NCBI GenBank assembly: GCA_003054695.1
Contig: QAZA01000055.1
Coordinates: 1-42,126, forward strand
DNA: 42,126 nucleotides
DNA from: Verrucomicrobia bacterium LW23
GTDB lineage: Bacteria > Verrucomicrobiota > Verrucomicrobiia > Methylacidiphilales > UBA1321
Direction of reading: 5' to 3'
The notes beneath the pieces were generated by a model. The model saw only the letters and a list, made by a program, of their open reading frames with translations. It was not told the DNA's origin and ran no database searches. The position numbers and the translations under genes are program-made. This document shows positions 16,550 to 23,596 of this stretch, one piece after another. Every line of letters begins with the position of its first letter. Within the stretch, counting starts at the first letter, position 1.

Positions 16550-17805
16550 GGTTTGCCCTGCGCCTGTTATCGCATGTCGCAGCCCTGCGCGCGCTGCCTG
16601 CCGTCGCTCTGGCACTTACCTTTGCCCTTGCCCTGCTTTGCGCCGGGGATCCCGCCGCCGCGCACGCCCAGCAATCGCCCCGCCCGCGACCCAGCAAGCG
16701 CCCGGTGGCGCGCCCGCCCACCGTTACGGACGCCCTGCCGACTCAGGATCCCGCCCCGCAAGACGCCCCAGAGGACCCCGCGCCCTACGCGCCGGCCCCC
16801 GCTCCACGCCCGGCCCAGCGCACGGATGTGGACGATAGCGCAACCGCGCCCGCGCCGGTGCAGAATCCCTCCGCCCCCACCGGCGGCCCGCGCCCCAGGC
16901 TGCCCACCACCATTACGGCGGATACCATGCAGATGGATATGTCCAGGCCGGAGGGCAACGCGGGCATTTTCTCCGGCAACGTCAAGGTTACCGGCACGGA
17001 TCTGTCGATGACGTGCAAGGAGCTTCGTGTCTCCTTTGGCGCCGACAACAAAGTCTCCACCATCGTCGCCATTGGGGGCGTCGATATCGTCCAGCCCAGG
17101 CGCCGTACCCAGGCTGCGCAGGCGGACTACGACATGGCCAACAGCATCATCCTGCTCAACGGCAACCCCTCGGTCATCGACCCCAAAACCAGCATCACAG
17201 GCACCCGCATGCGGGTCGATCGCAAGGCCGACACCGTAGAGGTGGAACGCCCCACCGTGGTGATGCAGGACGGTGTCGAAATGGGCCCCGCCCCCGCCGC
17301 GCCCGATAACGCGCCGCTGCCCGGCGAGACTGGCGACCCGGCCGCCCCACCCGCCAAAACGCCCACCACCATTGTGGCGGAGGCGATGTTTATGGATCGC
17401 CCGCAGTTCTACGCAATCTTCTCCGGCGCCGCCAAACTGACCGGCAAGGACGTGACCGTAACGTGCAAAGAGATGCACATCTTTTTTGACAAAGCCAACA
17501 AGCCGGAAAAAGTGGTGGCGATTGGCGACGTCGATATCGTCCAGCCAGGGCGCCGCATTCAGGCCGGCCGTGTGGATTATAACCTGACGACCAAAGTCAT
17601 CATCCTGACCGTGCGTCCCGAGGTCGTCGACCCGAAGTCGACCATCCGCGGCGCCGAAATCACAATCGACCAGATCAAAAACACGGTGGAGGTGAAGAAT
17701 TCCCTTGTGGTGCTGGACGAGGCCGTCGATACCTCCGCCAGGGAGCGCCCGTCAAGCGGCGGCCCCGCTCCCGAGCCCTCGCCGACTCCCCGGCGCCGGC
17801 CGTAG
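16546..17805 (+). CDS. lptA: LptA/OstA-family protein with two tandem OstA domains
   Basis: A 419-residue periplasmic protein with signal peptide LLSHVAALRALPAVALALTF...AHAQ, a 70-residue Pro-rich spacer, and two homologous OstA beta-jellyroll units. Unit one (about 120-240) runs from ITADTMQMDMSRPEGNAGIF to IVAIGGVDIVQPRRRTQAAQ. Unit two (about 270-395) repeats the order: IVAEAMFMDRPQFYAIFSG, VVAIGDVDIVQPGRRIQAGR, VEVKNSLVVLDEA. LptA normally has one such domain and oligomerises to carry LPS across the periplasm. The duplication could give a built-in dimer. The start codon overlaps the stop of the upstream gene (ATGA), indicating translational coupling. lptB lies about 8 kb away on the other strand. 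Confidence 0.85.
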   Translation: MRFALRLLSHVAALRALPAVALALTFALALLCAGDPAAAHAQQSPRPRPSKRPVARPPTVTDALPTQDPAPQDAPEDPAPYAPAPAPRPAQRTDVDDSATAPAPVQNPSAPTGGPRPRLPTTITADTMQMDMSRPEGNAGIFSGNVKVTGTDLSMTCKELRVSFGADNKVSTIVAIGGVDIVQPRRRTQAAQADYDMANSIILLNGNPSVIDPKTSITGTRMRVDRKADTVEVERPTVVMQDGVEMGPAPAAPDNAPLPGETGDPAAPPAKTPTTIVAEAMFMDRPQFYAIFSGAAKLTGKDVTVTCKEMHIFFDKANKPEKVVAIGDVDIVQPGRRIQAGRVDYNLTTKVIILTVRPEVVDPKSTIRGAEITIDQIKNTVEVKNSLVVLDEAVDTSARERPSSGGPAPEPSPTPRRRP

Positions 17806-17877
17806 CCGCAGCCGTGGAGGGATCCGAGAGCGGCGGTAGCCCCGATCCCGCAGACCTAACCGCGCGGCTGATTAACC

Positions 17878-17963
17878 AGAGGCTGTCGACATTCGATCTC
17901 GAATCGAACACGAGAATCACTCCATCCCCTCCGAGCAATACAAGATTCGAATGTCGACACTCT
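17878..17963. repeat. 86-bp inverted-repeat element (family with 20288-20447)
   Basis: The left end AGAGGCTGTCGACATTCGA and right end TCGAATGTCGACACTCT are inverted repeats sharing GTCGACATTCGA plus AGAG. The left end is identical over 19 bases to the inverted right end of the larger element at 20288-20447. It lies between the lptA stop and the stop of the convergent lysozyme-like gene. Confidence 0.82.
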
Positions 17964-17979
17964 CCAGGCTGGCTTTGCT

Positions 17980-19149
17980 CTAAATCGAATTGCCCGCTGC
18001 CGGGCGTGCCTGGGGGCGCTGGGAGGTTGGCGCCGGCGACGGGCGCGACGGACGTTTCGCGGGTTTGGCGGCGGGGGATGCGGATTGCGCCGTGGCGGGC
18101 GCGGCAGGTGTGACGGAAGTTGCTGAGGTGGAAGGCTTTGCCGCGCTGCCTCCCGGGCGGATGGAAGGAGCGGATGCCGGCGTGGACGGAAACGGAGAAG
18201 GCGGCCCCAGCGCGGGGGCGGGCTCCGCAACGGGCAGAATGGGAAGCAGAGGCACTCCAGTCGTCGCGTGCGCCCTCGCAGGTTCAGGGGCGGCCGTTGG
18301 GGGCGGAGGCGGAGGAATCAAATTCGGCTCCGTAACCGCAGCGGCCAGACGCTCGGCGGCAGGGATGGTGGCCAGGCATTGCTCCACCAGGCCGGCTTCG
18401 GCGTCACGGCGGCGTTGCAGGCCCACGTTGGCCGGCCATAAGCGCTTCATGTCGCGTATGTTGCGTGCAATCTGGCGCAGCGCCAGGGATCTCCCGCCGG
18501 GCCGCACCGCCGCCACCGCCTGGGCAATGGCCGCCATCTCGCTGCGGCGGTCCCCCTCCAGGCTGGAGCCGCGGTTAAAGACAAGGCTGACCAGCACGCC
18601 CTGCGCGTCGTCCGGAAGGCCCGACATGCCGGGGAAAGTGGCCAGCGCCAGCGCCTCAAAGCGGGGCAACGTACGGGTAAGGAAAACGGAGCGCGCCTGC
18701 TCCCAGGGCACGCGGATGTCCGCCAGCGCGGGAATCAGCAGCCGCGCCGTAGGGCCGTTAATGCCGAGCACCGAGCGCAGGCGCGCAAAGGTGGCCGCCG
18801 GCAGGCGCCGGCCCCAGTCGGCCTCAAACTGCGCGGGTGTGGTGTAGCCCAGGTCGTAGCCCACACCAATGGTGACGCCGCTGGCCTCCCCCGGCCAGGT
18901 GGGCATGATGAGAAATCGGTTATAGTACTCCTCCCCGCCGCCCACCTCGTAATTGAGAATGAGCTGGCGCGCTGTAAGTGGGATGGAGGTTGGCGCCTTT
19001 TTGCCGCCCATGAAGCCTTGTGCACAAAATGTAACACCAATAATCACAAGCCCCAGGGCGCACAGAATGGACGAGCGGCGTATGACTTTGGCCCACAACG
19101 TGGCCGCCCGTCCGCCCTCGCCAGGTAACGTGGCTGAACGCTTGAACAT
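17980..19149 (-). CDS. membrane-anchored pesticin/T4-lysozyme-like glycoside hydrolase
   Basis: About 389 residues from ATG 19149; the frame is open to 19416, adding a Pro/Ser-rich extension that I judge less likely. A basic N-terminus precedes one membrane helix (ILCALGLVIIGVTFCAQGF), so the enzyme should be anchored in the inner membrane facing the periplasm. The catalytic domain matches pesticin-type lysozymes: LILNYEVGGGEEYYN holds the candidate catalytic glutamate, followed by GVTIGVGYDLGYTTPAQF, AQGVLVSLVFNRG and MKRLWPANVGLQRRRDAEA. Such domains cleave the glycan backbone of peptidoglycan. The last 130 residues are a Pro/Ala-rich tail. It is divergent from the S24-type repressor with no gene between, an arrangement reminiscent of phage lysis control. 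Confidence 0.78.
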   Translation of the reverse strand: MFKRSATLPGEGGRAATLWAKVIRRSSILCALGLVIIGVTFCAQGFMGGKKAPTSIPLTARQLILNYEVGGGEEYYNRFLIMPTWPGEASGVTIGVGYDLGYTTPAQFEADWGRRLPAATFARLRSVLGINGPTARLLIPALADIRVPWEQARSVFLTRTLPRFEALALATFPGMSGLPDDAQGVLVSLVFNRGSSLEGDRRSEMAAIAQAVAAVRPGGRSLALRQIARNIRDMKRLWPANVGLQRRRDAEAGLVEQCLATIPAAERLAAAVTEPNLIPPPPPPTAAPEPARAHATTGVPLLPILPVAEPAPALGPPSPFPSTPASAPSIRPGGSAAKPSTSATSVTPAAPATAQSASPAAKPAKRPSRPSPAPTSQRPQARPAAGNSI

Positions 19150-19559
19150 GCGCGAAAAAGAAGCTCCGTGATCGCCGTGTTGGCTTTGCAAAGGTGCCGT
19201 CACGCCTGTTTTGGGGCGGCGCCGAGCTGCAGGGAGTGGCTTGTCGCAGGCGCTGGTGTTCGGTGTAACGGACTTGCTATCAGGGGGTTGGGACTTTTCT
19301 GTGAGTGGCTCCACCCCACCGATGCGGTAGCCGCCGGAACGCGGCGCGCCCGTCTGGCTGGGCGCGGGCGAGGCCGGGCCCGTGACCGGGGACAGGGGAT
19401 GGCTTCCGTTGGTCATTTCAACAAATCGGTCAACTCGCTGTTGACAATCATTCGCCGTGTGTTATTGCGTTCTTACATCGTATTCATTACGATTTTGTGC
19501 CTGCGTGAGGAGATTCTCTCGTGAAGTTGGCGTGCGGAATGTCTGAGAGCTCGCATTAT

Positions 19560-19598
19560 TAACGCATCCGTTATCGTGCGTATTATGGTAGTTACTAC
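19560..19598. promoter_or_regulatory. two dyads in the lysozyme-like / S24-repressor divergent region
   Basis: TAACG-CATC-CGTTA (19560-19573) and GTAGT-T-ACTAC (19588-19598) are short perfect dyads upstream of the repressor start at 19654. Operator sites of LexA/CI-type regulators usually look like this and lie in this position. The two dyads do not share a sequence, so binding by the repressor is only a suggestion. Confidence 0.35.
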
Positions 19599-19653
19599 GC
19601 GGCTACCCTGCGGCCTGAACCGGAGTTGACTGCCGCCCTCATCCTCCCTTTTT

Positions 19654-20259
19654 ATGAACGCAAGAGACAATAGCGCAGTTCATCAGCTAAAGCAATGGCG
19701 TGTCCTGCGTGGGCATACGCAGGATGCCGTGGCCAGGCAGCTGCATATCAACCGCTCCTACTACTCCCTGGTGGAGAGCGGACGAAAGATTCCCAGTCGC
19801 GAGCTGATTATCCGCATGGAGGCGCTCATGGGCATCGAAGCCCCCACCCATTTTGTGCGCTCCCTGCCGCTGCTTACCTGGGCGCAGGCCGGCCTTGCGC
19901 CGACGGCCGACGCGCTGCCTGAGACCGCGGAAGTGGTGCCCACCGACATGAAGGACGAAAGCGCCTTTGCCGTGCGCCTGCTGGGCGATTCGATGGAACC
20001 CCGTCTCTACGAAGGAGATATTGCAATTGTAACGCCAGGCGTGCCCCCCGCCAACGGCGATATTGTGCTGGGCAACCTGAAGGGCGAGGGCCTGCTTTGC
20101 AAAATCCTGCACATGCGCCTTAGTAGCGTGGAAGCCCGGCACCCGGTTAAACTGAGCAGCTACAACTCCGCCTATCCCCCCATGGAGTACAGCCGCGACG
20201 ATTTTCACTGGATCTACCCCGTTGCGCAGATGGTGCGCTACGTGCGGCGCAAGGGGTAG
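19654..20259 (+). CDS. XRE-family repressor with S24/LexA-type self-cleavage domain
   Basis: A 201-residue protein. Residues 8-64 form an XRE helix-turn-helix (LKQWRVLRGHTQDAVARQLH, NRSYYSLVESGRKIPSRELI). The C-terminal S24 domain carries the cleavage-site dipeptide Ala79-Gly80 in LLTWAQAGLA, the nucleophile Ser113 in LLGDSMEPRLYEGD and the general base Lys150 in GEGLLCKILHM. The Ser-Lys spacing of 37 equals that of LexA (119/156), so the protein should be competent for RecA-stimulated self-cleavage. It is divergent from the lysozyme-like gene and may regulate it. CI-like prophage repressors have this architecture, but no phage structural genes are nearby, so it may be a domesticated damage-responsive regulator. 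Confidence 0.88.
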   Translation: MNARDNSAVHQLKQWRVLRGHTQDAVARQLHINRSYYSLVESGRKIPSRELIIRMEALMGIEAPTHFVRSLPLLTWAQAGLAPTADALPETAEVVPTDMKDESAFAVRLLGDSMEPRLYEGDIAIVTPGVPPANGDIVLGNLKGEGLLCKILHMRLSSVEARHPVKLSSYNSAYPPMEYSRDDFHWIYPVAQMVRYVRRKG

Positions 20260-20287
20260 GGGACGGCAGGAGCTGAAGGCGGCGATT

Positions 20288-20447
20288 AGAGGCTGTCAAC
20301 ATTTCGGCGGTCTGCGGTTCCCCTTGGCGAGCTTTCCGTCCTTGCCGTTAAAAATCTGTTGGATTGTATGGCGAGGGAATTTTAGACGCCAGGGACGGAA
20401 AGATCGCCAAGACTGAGAACGGAATAATTCGAATGTCGACAGCCTCT
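20288..20447. repeat. 160-bp hairpin-forming element with terminal inverted repeats (MITE-like)
   Basis: Left terminus AGAGGCTGTCAACATTTCG and right terminus TCGAATGTCGACAGCCTCT are inverted repeats. Inside them, CTTGGCGAGCTTTCCGTCCTTG (20323-20344) pairs with CAGGGACGGAAAGATCGCCAAG (20390-20411) with two mismatches over 22 bases, so the element folds into a long two-stage stem. The right terminus matches the left terminus of the 17878-17963 element exactly over 19 bases. Confidence 0.85.
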
Positions 20448-20472
20448 GGAGCGGTTAAGACACAGGATTGGA

Positions 20473-20504
20473 CAAGGCAAGGCGCCTCGGAACGCCTGGC
20501 CTTG
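20473..20504. terminator. strong hairpin between convergent S24-repressor and tolC-like genes
   Basis: CAAGGCAAGGCG pairs with CGCCTGGCCTTG with one mismatch over 12 base pairs, around an 8-base loop. It lies between convergent stops (20259 and 20577), so it can serve both genes. No T-tract follows, so termination efficiency is uncertain. Confidence 0.5.
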
Positions 20505-20576
20505 ATTTCGCCCGGTTACCTGCACTTATATCGCTGTAGAGCAACCGCTTACGTCAATCGGAGCAAGGGCGGGCCG

Positions 20577-22526
20577 CTACGGCACCTGGCCGGAGGCGTT
20601 GGGGCGGCGCGTGGATGCAGCGGGTGCAGGCAGGGGAGCCGGCTCCACGGCGGGGGTTGCATCGGCGGAAAGCAACGGCTGGCTGGGCGCAGTCGAGGCT
20701 GAGGGCGCGTACGGCGTGCCGGCATCCGCGCTGGGCAGCGGGGCCTGGCCGTTGGGCTTGGGCAGCGTGGGCGCCGCGGGCGCGGCGGTACCGGTGCTGA
20801 TCTGCGTCTGGGCCGGGCGCGGCGGGCCGTAGGGCGTCGTACTGGCGCCGGGAGTGCCCGGGGTAGCGCCAGGCGTGGACGGCGTGGTGCCGGGCTTCGG
20901 CCTGGTGTCGTTGGGGGCGGGCTGGTTGTAGGGATCGAATACGCCGCCGCCGCCACCAGGGGCGGGAGCCGCGGGGCCGCCCGGGCTGGGAGTGTTGTTA
21001 CGGGCTCTCGCCGCGCGGATCTTCTGCTCATCAATGTCCATGAAGAGCACCGCGGTGCTGGTGGCGCGCTCCATATCGGCGCGGGCGTTGTTGTAGTCGT
21101 ACCGCGCTTGCAGCTCGTTGGTGCGGGCGGACGTCAGATCTACCTGGCTCTGAAGGGTTTCCGTCTGCGTGCCGGCGCCGGCGTCAAACCGGGCCACGGC
21201 CAGGCGCAGGGCCTCCTCGGCAGTCTCCACATTTTTCTTCTGCGACTCGATCAGCTCCAGCGCTTCCAGGTAGCGGCTGTAGGCCTGGCGCACGTCCAGC
21301 TCAACCTGGCGGCGGGTGTCGTCCACCGTCAGCTTGGCCTGATTCAGATTGGCCTGCGTGGACTTGAGGCGGCCGCGCGTCAGGTAGCCGTCAAAAATGG
21401 CCCACGTGCCCTGCACGCCCAGGTTAAAACCGTTGTAGATGTAATCCGTATCGTGCTGGATGCGGTTGCCGGTAATGTCATAGCCGGCATAGCCTGTAAA
21501 CTGCGGCTTCTGGCCGGACGCATCCACCTTAAGTTGTTCGCGCTGAACATCTACCAGCTTGGCCTGGGCCTTGATTTCCGGCCGGTTGGCCAGCGCGGCC
21601 AGCAGGCTTTCGCTCAGGTTAAACGGCCGACCCTTCACGGTCAGCTCGCCCACCACGGTAAAGGGGATCTGCTCAATGCGATCCGGGTCGGTATCGTAAG
21701 CCAGCAGGCGGGCCAGGATGGCCATCGTAACGCGCAGCTGATTCTTGGCACGGATAAGATTGGGCTTCTCGTTGGCCAGGGAGACCTCGGCGCGCAGCAC
21801 GTTATAGCGCGTCACGGTGCCGGCGTTAAAGCGGCGCACCTGGTTATCCACTTCCTGCTGCAGCAGGCGGATCGACTCCTCGGACACCTCAATTTGCGCG
21901 CGGCTTAGCAGCACCTGATTGTAAGCTTTGCGAACGTCCAGCAGCGTGTTCTCGATTTGCGTCTGGAGGCTGAACAGCACGCTGTCCTCCTGCAACTGCG
22001 CAATGCGAATGCCGCCGGAGACACGGCCGCCCGAGTACAAATTCTGCGTCACCTGCAGGCCGACCGTCCATTGATACTCCTGATCGGCCGAGTTGACGCC
22101 GGAGCGACCGTTGTTGATCGTCCAGAAGGCATCCTTCTCCTGCAGGGAGTTGGCGCCGACCTGCGGCAATGCCTCGGCGCGCGCCTGGATCACATAGCCG
22201 CGCGCCTTCTTGACTTCTTCCCGGGCCTTCAGGATGTCTACGTTAAGCTCCAGAGCCCGGTTGATGCAGTCCTGCAGCGTCAGCACACGCTTCTCCCTCG
22301 GGGCGTTCTCAACCCGGGTGGCGCGGGGCGGCACGGGGGCCGGCACCTTAACCACAGGCTTCGTGGGTTTCGCCCGCGAGGGGAGCGGCTCAGCTTGCAG
22401 ACTGGAAACGACGGGGAAACTAGCGAGGAGAAGAAGAGGAAGAAGCCGCGACACGCGCGTTATGCTGCGCAGTGGTACGCTTGATGATGGTTCGGTAGAT
22501 GCGAACCCATGCTTCCTGGTCTTCAT
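20577..22526 (-). CDS. TolC-family outer membrane efflux protein
   Basis: About 649 residues from ATG 22526; other in-frame starts are 22565 and a GTG at 22454. The N-terminus includes SRLLPLLLLASFPVVSSLQA, a signal peptide. Two OEP repeats follow: LTLQDCINRALELNVDILKA opens the first, and SESLLAALANRPEIKAQAK with LGVQGTWAIFDGYLTRGRLK the second. Long helices include VEDTAEEAL-type and ARTNELQARYDYNNARADME segments. The protein forms a trimeric channel for type I secretion or multidrug efflux. The last 130 residues are an unusual Pro/Gly/Ala/Thr-rich tail, well beyond a normal TolC. Its start lies inside the upstream marR gene, implying co-transcription and likely MarR control. No inner-membrane pump is seen in this window. 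Confidence 0.88.
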   Translation of the reverse strand: MKTRKHGFASTEPSSSVPLRSITRVSRLLPLLLLASFPVVSSLQAEPLPSRAKPTKPVVKVPAPVPPRATRVENAPREKRVLTLQDCINRALELNVDILKAREEVKKARGYVIQARAEALPQVGANSLQEKDAFWTINNGRSGVNSADQEYQWTVGLQVTQNLYSGGRVSGGIRIAQLQEDSVLFSLQTQIENTLLDVRKAYNQVLLSRAQIEVSEESIRLLQQEVDNQVRRFNAGTVTRYNVLRAEVSLANEKPNLIRAKNQLRVTMAILARLLAYDTDPDRIEQIPFTVVGELTVKGRPFNLSESLLAALANRPEIKAQAKLVDVQREQLKVDASGQKPQFTGYAGYDITGNRIQHDTDYIYNGFNLGVQGTWAIFDGYLTRGRLKSTQANLNQAKLTVDDTRRQVELDVRQAYSRYLEALELIESQKKNVETAEEALRLAVARFDAGAGTQTETLQSQVDLTSARTNELQARYDYNNARADMERATSTAVLFMDIDEQKIRAARARNNTPSPGGPAAPAPGGGGGVFDPYNQPAPNDTRPKPGTTPSTPGATPGTPGASTTPYGPPRPAQTQISTGTAAPAAPTLPKPNGQAPLPSADAGTPYAPSASTAPSQPLLSADATPAVEPAPLPAPAASTRRPNASGQVP

Positions 22527-22908
22527 GGCTAAGGTCATTGAATAGGTCGAGGATGTTGCGGACAATCCCGCGCTTCATACCCTCCACAAGCTCGCGACCA
22601 CGGTCCGTAATACGGACCAACACCTGGCGGCGATCCTTGGGATGGCTGAAGCGCTCAACTAAACCCGAATCGACCAATCGGTCAACTAAACCTGTGGTAG
22701 CGGGAGTTGTGTGCCTCATCAAATCAGCAAGTTGCGACATGTTCAATCCCGAACTTTGATTTAAAAATCCAAGCAAGGTGTACTGAGGGATGGAAATGTT
22801 ACCCTTATTGACTTCGGTGCTCAGCTCCACCAAAAAGGAGCGTTGGAGCTGGGTAACGATTTCCGCAAGTTCTTCTGCAAGGTGAATGTTGTCGTCGAAA
22901 GTTTCCAT
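22420..22908 (-). CDS. MarR-family transcriptional regulator
   Basis: A 162-residue winged-helix repressor. The recognition region is LNMSQLADLMRHTTPATTGL, the wing is VERFSHPKDRRQVLVRITDRG, and helices at both ends form the dimer interface. Members repress neighbouring efflux genes and themselves and are released by small aromatic or toxic ligands. The C-terminus runs into a Ser-rich stretch (VAASSSSSPR) that overlaps the 5' end of the tolC-like gene by about 107 bases, so the two form one operon. A perfect dyad at 22930-22941 lies just upstream of the start. Confidence 0.9.
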   Translation of the reverse strand: METFDDNIHLAEELAEIVTQLQRSFLVELSTEVNKGNISIPQYTLLGFLNQSSGLNMSQLADLMRHTTPATTGLVDRLVDSGLVERFSHPKDRRQVLVRITDRGRELVEGMKRGIVRNILDLFNDLSHEDQEAWVRIYRTIIKRTTAQHNARVAASSSSSPR

Positions 22909-22929
22909 GAAACCAATTTAGCAGCTTAA

Positions 22930-22941
22930 TGATTTTAATCA
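22930..22941. promoter_or_regulatory. candidate MarR operator dyad
   Basis: TGATT-TT-AATCA is a perfect AT-rich dyad 22 bases upstream of the marR start, in otherwise GC-rich DNA. MarR proteins bind such AT-rich palindromes in their own promoters, so autoregulation of the marR-tolC operon is a reasonable inference. Confidence 0.5.
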
Positions 22942-23047
22942 ATCACCATTTTCAGGCCTGCACATGATGCCCGCGCTAATCGTTTACGATGCCCCGGCCC
23001 CTCATTTTGCACGGTGATTGCGATCACTAAAAAATCTACCCAATACA

Positions 23048-23470
23048 ATGAACATCAACGTGATATTAACGCGACAGCCTGTCCATTTTCATGCCTTTGC
23101 CACCCCCTCCGGAGATGACGAAAATGGCGCGTTTCTCGACCTTTTCGGGGTAGTGCGAGGTACTGAAAATAAAAAAAAAATCGCGGGTCTCGATTATTCC
23201 GCATACGAAAAAATGGCCGTCGCCCAACTCCACACCCTTGTTGAGGAACTCGCACTCACCTATCCGGTAAATGCGGTGCAAGTTGTTCATCGCCTGGGCT
23301 TTGTGCCGGCGGGTGAAGCAAGCATGCTCGTGCGTGTTGCATCGCCACATCGCGCGGAGGCGCTGGGTATGATGGAAAAGCTGATTTACCGCATGAAGCA
23401 GGATGTACCGATATGGAAGCAAGTAGTTGATCTGCAGCAGGATAAGGAGGGTGAGCCCGTAACTACGTAA
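23048..23470 (+). CDS. moaE: molybdopterin synthase catalytic subunit MoaE
   Basis: A 140-residue protein from ATG 23048. It carries the MoaE signature blocks: GTENKKKIAGLDYSAYEKMA, then VVHRLGFVPAGEASMLVRVA, and SPHRAEALGMMEKLIYRMKQ followed by DVPIWKQ. Lys and Arg residues of these blocks form the active site that transfers sulfur from the MoaD thiocarboxylate to cyclic pyranopterin monophosphate. The upstream in-frame start at 23018 is less likely. It stands alone, with no moaD, moaC or mogA in view, and is divergent from the marR-tolC operon. A dyad GTGAT-TGCG-ATCAC (23014-23027) lies just before it and could be a regulator site for either gene. Confidence 0.88.
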   Translation: MNINVILTRQPVHFHAFATPSGDDENGAFLDLFGVVRGTENKKKIAGLDYSAYEKMAVAQLHTLVEELALTYPVNAVQVVHRLGFVPAGEASMLVRVASPHRAEALGMMEKLIYRMKQDVPIWKQVVDLQQDKEGEPVTT

Positions 23471-23596
23471 AGGATAGTGCGGGTGATGCGGTGCGTATTG
23501 CCGCATTTTCCGCTTTCGCATTGCGGCGGTGCGATTACAATAGGTGAAACTGAAAGTCGGCAGCCTTATCACACCTTTGACCAGCGCCCGCATGCC

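Noticed and set aside
20260-20576. Possible small gene in the region after the S24 repressor
   Set aside because: The open frames overlap the MITE-like element and the hairpin; no domain or ribosome binding site was seen.
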